Numbered from the stretch's first letter, positions 40,225 through 49,072 are shown. The stretch: 64,000 nt of DNA from Stigmatella erecta (GCF_900111745.1 NZ_FOIJ01000004.1:1-64000); one strand, 5' to 3'. Numbers and translations are program-made. The notes: a model not told the origin generated them from the sequence alone.

Positions 40225-41277
40225 ATGGGCGAGTCCAAGGGCAAGAGCCAGGACTACGTGGAGAGGTGGGAAGGCGGCTTCGTCCGCACGGATGCGAAGG
40301 GCCGAAAGGTTTACGTCATCCGGCGGATGATCAACGGGAAGAGCTACAAGGTCAGCACTCAGGTTGGGAACGCGCGGGCCACGATGGAGCAGCTCAAGCG
40401 GTTCGAGGTTGATCCCGAGGGGGACAACCCGGCTGGGGCCCAGCATGAAGCGCCCATTTACCTCGACGCGCCCTTGGCCGAGGAGTTTTTGGTCTGGAAC
40501 CGGAACGTGAAGAAGAACTCCCACGAGTGGCTGGAGAAGCAGCAGCGGTATCTCGCGTGGTGGGCGGACCATCTCAAAGGGCTCGACCTGCGGAAGGTCA
40601 GTCTCGTGGATCACATCAAACCCGCGCTGAAGGGCGCCGGTAACGGGCCCCACCGGATCGCGGTCCTCAAGAGCGTCTACTCCTGGCTGCGGAAGGAGAA
40701 GCACCTGCTCACCGTGAACGAGGCCCCGACGTTCCAGACGCTGGTGGTGACCTAGGCGAGGCCCGAGCAGTGGAAGCGCGTGAAGGTGATTCCCCAGGAG
40801 CATTACCTCTTGGCGCGAGACCACCTTGCTCCACACTGGCGCGACAGGATGGACGTGCAGGCTGGAACGGGCTGGCATGTCACCGAGCTGATCCGCTTCG
40901 CGAAGGAGGGCAGCGTGGAGCCGTACCGGGGCGATGCCGAGGGAGTCTCGGGCGTGCTGGTGTGCCCTCAGACGAAGAGCGGCGAGCCGTTGCGCACTGC
41001 CGTGTCCGCTGAAGTCCTGGAGGCTGGGAAGCGGCTCTTGGTGCGAGGCACTTTCGGCCGCGAGAAGTACGGGATGGCGGTCATCTCGGCCTGCAAGGCA
41101 GCGGGCATCCCACCCTTCACCCCGGGAAGGCTCCGGCACTCGGTTGCCACCTAGGCCATCGAGAGGTGCGCAGCTCCAGCCTCGGTTGCGGCCTTCCTCA
41201 ACCACAAGAGTCCGAGCACCACGAGACGCTTCTACGCGACGCACGCTGTCCCGGCGAAGATCCCGACTCTGCGGTGA
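40225..41277 (+). pseudogene. Tyrosine recombinase (integrase) interrupted by two in-frame amber codons
   Basis: One reading frame runs from ATG 40225 to TGA 41277 and is interrupted by TAG at 40753-40755 and 41152-41154. The N-terminal ~175 residues look like an integrase arm and core-binding domain (YVIRRMINGKSYKVSTQVG; WLEKQQRYLAWWADHLKGL). The catalytic part has AGTGWHVTELIRFA at box I (His where most recombinases have Arg; possibly a family variant), PGRLRHSVAT at box II and FLNHKSPSTTRRFYATH with the Tyr nucleophile. Each TAG could replace a Trp TGG, and both sit in ACCTAGGC. Its location beside tRNA-Phe fits a decayed integrative element. Confidence 0.85.
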
Positions 41278-41404
41278 GTCGGTAGCTCACGAAGGCGATC
41301 CGGATCGGCTTCATTAGAGGGCGTTGGGGAATAGGAGGAACAACCGGGGAATTTTACTCAAGCTGGAACGCGCACCTCTTCGTGGGTGGGCTGTCGGCCG
41401 AGCA

Positions 41405-41440
41405 AAGGTGTTGACGATCTCAGTGAAGGTGTTGACGATC
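41405..41440. repeat. Two 15-bp direct repeats, 21-bp period
   Basis: AAGGTGTTGACGATC occurs at 41405-41419 and 41426-41440. The second copy contains the -35 box of the candidate promoter before the NYN gene. A 21-bp period is two helical turns, so a regulator could bind both copies on one face. Confidence 0.8.
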
Positions 41441-41460
41441 GCAACGCACGTGATTAATAG
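41432..41460 (+). promoter_or_regulatory. Sigma-70-type promoter of the NYN leader
   Basis: TTGACG and TAATAG are separated by 17 nt. The predicted start near 41467 gives a ~80-nt leader before the NYN start codon. Confidence 0.6.
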
Positions 41461-41500
41461 TGAGTTCATCCGCTACGCCCGTAGGCGGGCACTTTCACTT

Positions 41501-41539
41501 CCCCTGGGTCCTTTACTGGACACCGGGGGTTTTTTTTTT
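41501..41539 (+). terminator. Strong intrinsic terminator immediately before the NYN gene
   Basis: The stem is CCCCTGGGTCC (41501-41511) paired with GGACACCGGGGG (41518-41529), about 11 bp with one bulge, a TTTACT loop and a run of ten T. It ends directly at the GAGG of the NYN gene (41540-41543). A smaller hairpin, GCCCG-TAGG-CGGGC, lies just upstream at 41477-41490. Confidence 0.85.
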
Positions 41540-41548
41540 GAGGTTGCG

Positions 41549-42142
41549 ATGGGGAAGAAGGCGGCGCTGTTGATCGACGGGGGCGCCCTACGGGCACTGT
41601 GCAAGCAGAATGGACGCCTCATCGATGACCCCAATTACATCGAGAAGGTCGCTCTTGCGTGCTTCGATAGTGCCGAAGAGGACGTGTTCCGCATCTTCTA
41701 CTACGACTGCGCCCCCTACAGTGGTGAGCTGAAGCTGCCTGTGAGCCGTACGTCCAAGGTGTTCAAGGGCAACGATAGTTGGCAGCACCAATTGGCGCAG
41801 AAGAACTTCTTCGCGCTGCGTCGTGGTCGGCTGAAGTTCGTCGATTGGGACCTCAAGGCGCCGATGGCTCCCGGCAAGACGCCTTCGGACGCGGACTACT
41901 CGCCGAAGTTTCAGCAGAAGGGGGTCGACATGCGCATCGGCCTTGATATGGCGACGCTCGCCGCCAAGGGCGGTGTGGAGCGGGTGATCCTACTGACAGC
42001 AGACACCGATTTTATCCCCGCCCTGAAGCTCGTGCGTACCGAGGGCCTGCAGGTGGTAGCGGTGAACTTGCCGGGCACGCGCTTCAACCTTGAGTTCTTG
42101 GAGCACGTTGACATCAAGCGTCCTGTGGCATGGCCACCGTAA
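41549..42142 (+). CDS. NYN-domain (PIN-like) ribonuclease
   Basis: The predicted protein has 197 aa and is a single NYN/LabA-DUF88 domain. Acidic catalytic positions are visible: Asp in LIDGGAL, Asp in KGVDMRIGLDM, and Asp-Thr-Asp in LTADTDFIPALKL; the closing strand VVAVNLPGTRFNLEFLEHVD is typical. Such proteins cut RNA. GAGG 5 nt before the ATG fixes the start. Base composition is lower in GC than the flanking core genes, and it lies inside the decayed island. The leader carries a terminator (see separate entry), which suggests conditional expression. Confidence 0.9.
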   Translation: MGKKAALLIDGGALRALCKQNGRLIDDPNYIEKVALACFDSAEEDVFRIFYYDCAPYSGELKLPVSRTSKVFKGNDSWQHQLAQKNFFALRRGRLKFVDWDLKAPMAPGKTPSDADYSPKFQQKGVDMRIGLDMATLAAKGGVERVILLTADTDFIPALKLVRTEGLQVVAVNLPGTRFNLEFLEHVDIKRPVAWPP

Positions 42143-42243
42143 TACGTGATACCTGAGCCTGTTGATGTGACGTACCTTCTGAAGTTGGGATCAGCGGTGG
42201 TGGGCTTGCCCCGATTTGGTGGCTCTCCCGTACATCGTGTGGA

Positions 42244-42565
42244 TTACGCAGCGAGAAGGACACGACGCCGCAGCAAATCGAAGCTGGCGCGCCCGTACAT
42301 CTGACGCTTGAGGAACTTGAGCCTCGTGACCTGTCCTTCCACCTGGGCATTGCTCCACGGCGTTGTGAGCGCGGCGCGGATCGCCTCCCCCTCCTGTTCA
42401 AGCCCTGCGGCGAATGTCTCCACTGCGCGCACTCCGCATGAGCGGGCCTCCCGGAGCCACGCCTCAAAGGCTCGGCAAGAAGGATTCGGCTTGGCGGTGC
42501 GGGTGACGCCCCGTTCACGCACGAGTTGATTGAATCGACGCGCCAGCGCGATGTGAGCCTCCCCA
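42244..42565 (-). pseudogene. ISL3-family transposase, C-terminal remnant
   Basis: The stretch encodes only the last ~105 residues of an ISL3 transposase, with the hallmark WSNAQVEGQVTRLKFLKRQM and the ending RASFDLLRRRVLLAA. Upstream in frame it continues as HIALARRFNQLVRERG and stops at a junction with the IS66 fragment near 42565. The N-terminal DDE part is missing. A likely terminal repeat begins GGCTCTCCCGTACATCG at about 42221, just after the stop. Confidence 0.85.
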
Positions 42566-42950
42566 ACAGCTGGGCAGCGGCCTCCAGCGTCAGCCCCTCG
42601 ATTCGCCAGCCGCCCGGCGAGATCAGCGCCACCTGCTGCACTCCCGCCACCTCAGCTCTGGCAGGACGCTCGCTGACGTGCACCGGCACCAGAGCCACGC
42701 CCTTCTCGGTGGGCTTCGGACGGCGGTGTCCCGCGGGGCGCCCCTTGCGCCACTCGTAGATCGCCGGCCCCGACACGCCCAGCTTCTGCGCCGCGTCCGT
42801 CACCGTCCCTCCCGCCGCCACGGTGTGCTCGGCGTAGCGCACCGCAAAGGCGCGCAGCGCCTCGGGGAATGGCAACGAGCCACTGCGCCGCCCGGCCTTC
42901 AACCGCTGCGCTTCCTGACGGAACTGCTCCAACTCCTTCTCCAGCTCCAT
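42566..42950 (-). pseudogene. IS66-type TnpA gene, truncated
   Basis: From ATG 42950 it encodes a coiled N-terminus (MELEKELEQFRQEAQRLKAG), an HTH (AQKLGVSGPAIYEWRKG) and the usual ending SPGGWRIEGLTLEAAAQLLG. It then runs into the ISL3 fragment without its own stop codon. TnpB and TnpC are absent. This is a nested or juxtaposed IS scar. Confidence 0.75.
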
Positions 42951-43016
42951 GGACCACCTCTTGGCGTGTGGCCAAGGGACAGGCCCGTGACTGTCACGAC
43001 GGGGCACGGCGAGGTC

Positions 43017-43154
43017 TTACCTTGTATCCAGGGCAGTTCCTTCTTCGGTGCGGCCGTCGGCACACCCGATGGAGAGGGGCCCGACCCTCCTACTCCATAG
43101 GGAGGTCACGCATCCGCTGAGGATGAGCAGCATGGCGGTCCATCGCAGCTCCAT
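43017..43154 (-). pseudogene. Fragment of a lipoprotein gene
   Basis: The 45-aa frame begins with MELRWTAMLLILSGCVTS, a clean lipoprotein signal (Cys15). It resembles the starts of myxobacterial AHH/SitA-type lipoproteins. The rest is short and shows no domain. It is next to the IS66 fragment, so it is probably a truncated gene. No ribosome-binding site is visible. Confidence 0.4.
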
Positions 43155-43361
43155 ACGAAGACGATATCCGGTCTCCTTCCCTAGGATGCGGTGCGCCCTC
43201 GTCCTCCTTTGTTGATGCGGCAACAAAAGCAGAGGCCGCTGCGGTAGGTAGGGCCACAGGTTGCCTACCTAACGGGGAGGAGGGGGCCTCGCTTGGCCGG
43301 CATCTAGATTCTGGCACAGTGCGATCCGAGGCGTTAGGTTGGATGCCAGAGACCCAACGTC

Positions 43362-43925
43362 ATGGGGCAGGTCATGGATCCAAAGGTCATCACCATGTTG
43401 GAGCGAGCGGGCATCGATACCGCCTCCCCGGAACTGCTCCGGGTGGCCATCGTGCTGGGCGAGCAGGGGCGTATCCTCCCGCTGGGTCAGGATTGGCCCG
43501 TGCCCATCCTGGACGGGGAGGACCAGGCGGTCTGGGTCCCCCTGCTCCCCATTTCCCAGCTCTGGAAAGGCTCCCGGGTGCCGCCGGACTTTTCCTTCGC
43601 GCCCCCTCCCGAGTACGAGCCCTTCTTCACCCTTCTGGAGGCCACCGCCGCGGACTACTGCAGTGCGCTGGGGCGGCCAGAGCGGGACAAGGAGTTCGAG
43701 CGGATCTACCGGCGGCTCCGGCGCAGGCCGGACGGCGAAGATATGCATCCGCTGTTCTCCTATCTCCAGGCCGCCTCGCGTCTCTACTTATCCTTGTGTG
43801 AGGTGAGCCAGGCCGAGTTCGAGGCGGTGGTCAGCCGCCTTCGCCGTTCAGCGAGAACTTTCGCCCTTTCCCTCCTCAGCACGAACTACCACCGGCTCGT
43901 GCTGGAGGACCTCTACCAGGCCTGA
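43362..43925 (+). CDS. Hypothetical protein upstream of SNF2 operon
   Basis: The predicted protein has 187 aa; ATG 43374 is an alternative start with GGGGCAGG upstream. It is mostly helical, begins MDPKVITMLERAGIDTASPELLRV, has a Pro-rich middle (PPDFSFAPPPEYEPFF) and ends in helices rich in Arg and Leu. No signal peptide and no known domain. The stop is 7 nt before the next gene, which suggests one operon with the two following genes. Confidence 0.7.
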   Translation: MGQVMDPKVITMLERAGIDTASPELLRVAIVLGEQGRILPLGQDWPVPILDGEDQAVWVPLLPISQLWKGSRVPPDFSFAPPPEYEPFFTLLEATAADYCSALGRPERDKEFERIYRRLRRRPDGEDMHPLFSYLQAASRLYLSLCEVSQAEFEAVVSRLRRSARTFALSLLSTNYHRLVLEDLYQA

Positions 43926-43932
43926 GCACCGC

Positions 43933-45045
43933 ATGAGCGAGTACCAATACTACGAGTTCCGGGCCGTGGATCGCCCGCTCACGCCTCAAGAGCAGCACGC
44001 GTTGCGGAAGCTCTCGACGCGCGCGGAGATCACCGAATATCAGTTCACCAATGTGTACCATTGGGGGAACTTCAAGGGCTCTCCAGACCGGATGATGGAG
44101 CAGTACTTCGACGCCCACCTGTACATGGCGCAGTGGGGAAGAACCCTGATGCTGCGCTTGCCCCGGAAGGGGTTCGAGCTGGAGGACGCCCGCCCCTATC
44201 TGACGGACAAAAGTCTGTCCCTGAGGAAGAAGGGCCCGTGGGTCATCGTGACTTTCGAGGCCGCTGACGAAAACGGCGAGGACGTGGAGGGTGAGAAATG
44301 GCTCGCGTCCTTGTTGCCTTTGCGTGAGGAGCTGCTCTCCGGGGATTTGCGCTGTCTTTACATCGGGTGGTTGGCGGGCATCCGGGACGAGGAAGCCAGC
44401 GAGGAGGCAGAGGCTCCGCCCATTCCCCCAGGTCTGCGCTCCTTGAGCAGCGCACAGGCCGCGCTGGCGGACTTCCTGCTCATTCCTCCGGACGTGCTCG
44501 AAGCGGCGGCTCAAGCCAGTCCGCCGTTGGCGCCCCGCGCGCCGACGCAGGCACTGGAAGTCTGGGTGAAGGCGCTGCCCCTCGCCGAGAAGAACAAGCT
44601 GTTGGTGCGGGTCATGGAAGGGCAGGAGCCGCATCTGGGGCGGGAATTGCTCCGGCGGTTCCAGAAGGCCACTCGCGGTGCCGCGCCGACCCAGGAACCC
44701 GAGGCCCGGAAAACGGTGGAGGCGTTGCGGCGGGAGGCCGAGGCCCTCGAAGGACGGCGGCGGCGGCGGGCGGAGCAGGCGCACGCCGCGGCTTGGGCGC
44801 GGCGACTGGAGGCGCTCGCGGCACGCGAAGAGGACGCCTGGAAGCAGGTGGCTCAGCGGTTCTCCTCCCGGAGTCATACAGAGCACGGCGCTGGGGTTCA
44901 GCTCCTCGCGGACCTGAAGGAGGTGGCTCGCCGCCGTGGAACCGAAGAGGCGTTCACCCGCCGGATCCAGCTCTTGCGAGAGCAGAACGCCCGGAGGCCC
45001 GGCCTCCTGGCCCGGATGGATCAGGCGGGTCTCTCCCCTTCTTGA
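43933..45045 (+). CDS. Conserved hypothetical protein linked to SWIM/SNF2 gene
   Basis: The predicted protein has 370 aa. The N-terminal ~150 residues (YQYYEFRAVDRPLTPQEQHA; FTNVYHWGNFKGSPDRMMEQ; FDAHLYMAQWGRTLMLRLP) match a conserved protein of unknown function that I recall next to SWIM zinc-finger genes in several bacteria. The C-terminal ~200 residues are helical with a long Arg/Glu/Ala coiled coil around 260-320. Cytoplasmic. The gap to the SNF2 gene is 60 nt. Confidence 0.75.
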   Translation: MSEYQYYEFRAVDRPLTPQEQHALRKLSTRAEITEYQFTNVYHWGNFKGSPDRMMEQYFDAHLYMAQWGRTLMLRLPRKGFELEDARPYLTDKSLSLRKKGPWVIVTFEAADENGEDVEGEKWLASLLPLREELLSGDLRCLYIGWLAGIRDEEASEEAEAPPIPPGLRSLSSAQAALADFLLIPPDVLEAAAQASPPLAPRAPTQALEVWVKALPLAEKNKLLVRVMEGQEPHLGRELLRRFQKATRGAAPTQEPEARKTVEALRREAEALEGRRRRRAEQAHAAAWARRLEALAAREEDAWKQVAQRFSSRSHTEHGAGVQLLADLKEVARRRGTEEAFTRRIQLLREQNARRPGLLARMDQAGLSPS

Positions 45046-45105
45046 GGCCTCTGGCCGCGCCGGGCCGCTTCTGGTGTTCATCGCCCCCTTTCCAGAAATC
45101 ACATC

Positions 45106-48100
45106 ATGTCCGTCTCATCCTCTTCTCCGGAGAAGAACTCCACGCCCTCGCTGGAGTGGTTGACCCATGGAATGCTGCAAGAAGCCGCCGGGCCCCGCAC
45201 GTTCAAGCGCGGCATGCTCTGCTTCGCCCAGCGGCGCGTCGTCTCGCACGAGGCCGCCGGGGATGAGCTGCACGGCAAGGTCTTGAACCGGCACGGCAAG
45301 CCGCAGGAGGTGGTCCTCTCCACCGATGCGGATGGCCTCTCCTGCGAGTGTGAATGCACGGCGTTCTGGAGCCACGGCATCTGCAAGCACATCGTGGCGC
45401 TGGGGCTCGCCTTCCTGGCGTCCCGGCAGCCGCCGGGAGAGGCCACCGAGGAGCCTCCCGCGAAGACCGGGCGGCCGCGCACCCCCAAGGCCATCGAGGC
45501 CTGGCTGGAGGCCCATCAGGTCCCCCACGCCCGCCGCGAGTCCGTGTCTGGGGTATTGCCCCTGCTCCCCTCGAACTTTCGTGGCCCCCAGTGGCTCTCG
45601 GAACTGGGGCACCTGCCCATCACGGCGGTCCTGGACGGCACGTTGGACTTGAGCCGCCGCGTTCAGGGCAACCTGCAACAGGCGCTCCTGGTGGAGGCCG
45701 CCTGGAAGTGGCTGGACCTGGAAGCCCGCCGCGTCCGCCTGGGCCTGGAGCATGAGCGGGAGCAGGCCGGTGCGCCGCCTCCGCCCCTCACGGATGCGCG
45801 GCTGGAGCCGTGGCGGCACGTCCTGGTGCAGGAGCGGGCGCGGGTGCGCGCGCAGGCCGTTCCGCGTCTTCTGACGGGGCCCTCCACCGTCACCGTTCAT
45901 GAGCGGCCCCTCCGGCTCTACGTGGAAGAGCCTCGCCGGACCCCGGAGACTTCCTGGAGTTCGATGGGGTTTGTTCCCAAGATGCGTGTCTCGGTGGATC
46001 CCCGCGCCCTGCTCGAAGGCCGGGCGGGCCTCTCCTGCTGGTGCACGCCCCATCAGGCGGCGGCGTGTTGTGTCCATGCCCTCTCGGCCCTGGACGCCCT
46101 GCTGGAGTCGCTCTCGGATCCGGAAGCGGTTGCGCGCAACGCGCGGCTGGCGGAGCTGCTCTTCGTCGAGCCAAGCCGTCAGCTCCTGGGGGCCATCGAG
46201 AAGGTCTCCGCCGCGCCTTCCTTCGAGACGGCCGGGCAGACCCACCGCGTCGTCTTCCGTCTGGAGGGACTGGAACAGCGAGCGCCCCGGTTGCAGCCCT
46301 ACCTCCAGCGCCGACTCAAGAAGGGGGGGTTCTCCTCGGGGGCCGCCGTCAAGTGGGCGGAAGCGCCCGAGGTGCGCGCGGCCCTCTCCTCCCCCGAGGA
46401 GGGGGAGGCCCTGGACTTGTGCGGCGTGCTCTCCCAGCTGCCCCGCTTCACCGAAGGGTATGCGCTCTTGCTGCGCGCCATCCGGTTGCTGGCCTCCAGC
46501 GCTCACCTGTTCCTGCCCCCCCGGCTCGATGCCCCCGTGCAGGTCCGCGAGGCCTCCCTGGGCTTCACCTTCGCGGAGGCCGGCGAGGGGCTCTCCGTTC
46601 ACCCCGCCCTGGAGGGCGCCGTCCTCAACGCCCAGGACCTGGTGCCGCCGCCCGCGGGTCATGAGGGCCAGTGGCCGTGGATGCTGGCCGAGCCCGTCGT
46701 GCCGCGTCTCACGCTGGTGTCCATTCCGCCCGGCGCGCAGGGCCTGCTCGCCACGCTGCGGGAGTATGGCACCCGGCTGCCCCCCCAGGCGCGGCCGGAG
46801 CTCTTGCGCCACCTCTCCCGGTTCGAGGCGGCCTTTCCCGTCAGCCTCCCCGAATCCCTGGAGGCCCGCGCCGTGCCGCCCACGCCCGGGTTCCTGCTGC
46901 GGCTCGCGGCCGGGAAAGAGGATCAGTTGGAGGGCAAGCTCCTCGTGCGGCCCTTGCCCGAGGCGCCCCCGTGGCCACCCGGCGAAGGCCCTCCGGTGCT
47001 CCGGGGCTTGCGCGCCGGGGAGCGGGTGATGACGCGGCGAGACCTGGAGGCGGAGCACGCGGAGGCCCGGGGGCTGCGGGAGCGTCTCGGGCTTCCGGTG
47101 GACGCGGCTGCCCCCGGGTTCGTGCTGGAGGGCTCGGAGGCGGCGCTGGACTTCCTGGAGCGCCTGGAGCCGCTCACGGGCCCCTCGCTGCGGGTCGAGT
47201 GGGCACACGCCCCCTGGAAGGTGTCGAACTCCCCGGATGCCGAGGGGCTGAAAGTCGAGGTGCGGAAGAAGCGCGATTGGTTTGGGCTGGAGGGCTCCGT
47301 GAACGTGGAGGGGCTGGCGGTGGAGCTGGCGCCGTTGCTGGAGGCCGTGCTGAACCACCGGCGCTTCGTGCCCTTGGGCAAGGGGCGCTTCCTGCGGCTC
47401 TCCCAGTCCCTGCGCGAACAGTTGGCCCCCCTGGCGGACCTCGCCCACCCCACCCGCGAGGGCCTGGAGGTCAGCGCGGCCGCCGCGCCCGTGCTGGACG
47501 CGCTGGCCGAGGCCGGGGTGGAGGTGCACGCTCCCCCCGACTGGCGCAGGCTTGCCACGCGGGTTCGCCGGGCCCAGGAGCTGGAGATCCCCGTTCCCCC
47601 GGCCTTGAAGGCGGAGCTGCGGGACTACCAGCGTGAGGGCTTCACGTGGATGGCGCGGCTGGCGGAGTGGGGCGGGGGCGGGTGCCTGGCCGACGACATG
47701 GGGCTTGGAAAGACCTTGCAGACGCTCACCCTGCTGTTGCACCGCGCCAAGGAGGGCCCGGCGCTGGTGGTGGCCCCCACGTCGGTCTGTTTCAACTGGG
47801 CCCGGGAGGCGGAGCGCTTCGCCCCCTCCCTGCGGGTGAAGTCCTACCGCGATGCGGACCGCGAGCGGCTGCTCACGGGCCTGAAGGCCGGGGACGTGTT
47901 GCTCGTCAGCTATGGGCTGCTCGTGCGCGACGCGGAGCGCTTCGCCGCGGTGTCCTTCGCCACCCTCGTGGTGGACGAGGCCCAGGCCGCCAAGAATCCG
48001 GACTCTGCCCGGGCCCAGGCGCTCCAGGAGCTCCAGGCGGACGCGAGGATCGCGCTCTCCGGCACGCCCGTGGAGAACCGGCTCTCGGAGCTGTGGAGCC

Positions 48101-48990
48101 TGTTCCGCATCGTCTTTCCCGGGCTCCTCGGCGGCCGGGAGGTGTTCCGCAAGCGCTTCGCGGCGCCCATCGAGCGGGAGGGAAACCGGGAGGCCCGGGC
48201 CGCGCTCTCGCGCATCATCCGCCCCTTCCTGCTGCGCCGTACCAAGGCGGAGGTGGCCCGCGAGTTGCCCCCGCGCATCGAGACCGTGGTGTCCGTCGTC
48301 CTGTCCGAGGGGGAGCGCCAGCTCTACGAGGCCGCCCGCGTGGCGGCGCTCCTGCAACTGGAGTCCCGCACGGAGAAGGACAAGCGCTTCATGGTGCTGG
48401 CGGCGCTCACCCGGTTGCGGCTGCTCGCCTGCCACCCGCGGCTCTGGGATGAGGACTCGCCGCTGCCCTCCTCGAAGCTGGAGCGCATGGTGGAGCGCGT
48501 GGAGGTGCTGCGCGCCGAGGGCAGCCGGGCCCTCATCTTCAGCCAGTTCGTCCGGCTCCTGGAGTTCGCCCGCGAGGCGCTGGAGGCCCGGGGCATCACG
48601 TGCCAGTACCTGGATGGGCAGACCCCCGTGGCCGAGCGGCAGGCGCGGGTGGAGGCGTTCCAGCGCGGCGAGGGCGAGGTCTTCCTCATCTCGCTCAAGG
48701 CGGGCGGGACGGGGCTGAACCTCACCGCGGCCGACCATGTCCTCCACCTGGACCCCTGGTGGAACCCCGCCGTGGAGGACCAGGCCACGGACCGGGCGTA
48801 CCGCATCGGACAGACGCGGCCGGTGACGGTGTCCCGGCTGGTGTCCGAGGGCACCATCGAGGAGGCCATCCTCGCGCTGCACGCGCAGAAGCGGGAGCTG
48901 GCCCTGAGCCTGCTGTCCGAGGCGGATGGGGCCGCCGCGCTCAGCCCGGAGCAGCTCATGGACCTGCTGCGCTTCACCCCCGGCGCCTGA
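45106..48990 (+). CDS. SNF2-family helicase with two SWIM-type zinc motifs
   Basis: The predicted protein has 1294 aa. A SWIM finger (CxC...CxH) lies at residues ~82-95 (CECTAFWSHGICKHI). A second, similar motif lies at ~309-324 (CWCTPHQAAACCVHAL). The SNF2 core starts at ~839 (LRDYQREGFTWMARL) with Walker A ADDMGLGKTLQTL, motif II VVDEAQ, and helicase C motifs LDGQTP, LKAGGTGLNLTAADHV and DQATDRAYRIGQ. SNF2 enzymes translocate on double-stranded DNA and remodel bound protein. In bacteria they take part in repair, transcription recycling or phage defence. Here it ends a three-gene operon beside a decayed mobile island. Confidence 0.92.
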   Translation: MSVSSSSPEKNSTPSLEWLTHGMLQEAAGPRTFKRGMLCFAQRRVVSHEAAGDELHGKVLNRHGKPQEVVLSTDADGLSCECECTAFWSHGICKHIVALGLAFLASRQPPGEATEEPPAKTGRPRTPKAIEAWLEAHQVPHARRESVSGVLPLLPSNFRGPQWLSELGHLPITAVLDGTLDLSRRVQGNLQQALLVEAAWKWLDLEARRVRLGLEHEREQAGAPPPPLTDARLEPWRHVLVQERARVRAQAVPRLLTGPSTVTVHERPLRLYVEEPRRTPETSWSSMGFVPKMRVSVDPRALLEGRAGLSCWCTPHQAAACCVHALSALDALLESLSDPEAVARNARLAELLFVEPSRQLLGAIEKVSAAPSFETAGQTHRVVFRLEGLEQRAPRLQPYLQRRLKKGGFSSGAAVKWAEAPEVRAALSSPEEGEALDLCGVLSQLPRFTEGYALLLRAIRLLASSAHLFLPPRLDAPVQVREASLGFTFAEAGEGLSVHPALEGAVLNAQDLVPPPAGHEGQWPWMLAEPVVPRLTLVSIPPGAQGLLATLREYGTRLPPQARPELLRHLSRFEAAFPVSLPESLEARAVPPTPGFLLRLAAGKEDQLEGKLLVRPLPEAPPWPPGEGPPVLRGLRAGERVMTRRDLEAEHAEARGLRERLGLPVDAAAPGFVLEGSEAALDFLERLEPLTGPSLRVEWAHAPWKVSNSPDAEGLKVEVRKKRDWFGLEGSVNVEGLAVELAPLLEAVLNHRRFVPLGKGRFLRLSQSLREQLAPLADLAHPTREGLEVSAAAAPVLDALAEAGVEVHAPPDWRRLATRVRRAQELEIPVPPALKAELRDYQREGFTWMARLAEWGGGGCLADDMGLGKTLQTLTLLLHRAKEGPALVVAPTSVCFNWAREAERFAPSLRVKSYRDADRERLLTGLKAGDVLLVSYGLLVRDAERFAAVSFATLVVDEAQAAKNPDSARAQALQELQADARIALSGTPVENRLSELWSLFRIVFPGLLGGREVFRKRFAAPIEREGNREARAALSRIIRPFLLRRTKAEVARELPPRIETVVSVVLSEGERQLYEAARVAALLQLESRTEKDKRFMVLAALTRLRLLACHPRLWDEDSPLPSSKLERMVERVEVLRAEGSRALIFSQFVRLLEFAREALEARGITCQYLDGQTPVAERQARVEAFQRGEGEVFLISLKAGGTGLNLTAADHVLHLDPWWNPAVEDQATDRAYRIGQTRPVTVSRLVSEGTIEEAILALHAQKRELALSLLSEADGAAALSPEQLMDLLRFTPGA

Positions 48991-49072
48991 AGCCCAAGAC
49001 AGACGCCCCGTTTTCCGGGGAAGATGCGCCCCGCCCGCCCATCGAGAGCGCGGGCCCGGGGAGGCAGGGCGG

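Noticed and set aside
40036-41244. A minus-strand open frame across tRNA-Phe and the integrase
   Set aside because: It would cross the tRNA and its terminator. The + strand recombinase motifs explain the region.
41530-41539. T10 run as a phase-variable tract
   Set aside because: It lies outside the coding sequence and follows a GC-rich stem, so a terminator explains it better.
43300-43330. TGGCAC near 43314 as a sigma-54 promoter for the SNF2 operon
   Set aside because: GG is not followed by GC at the required 10-nt spacing.
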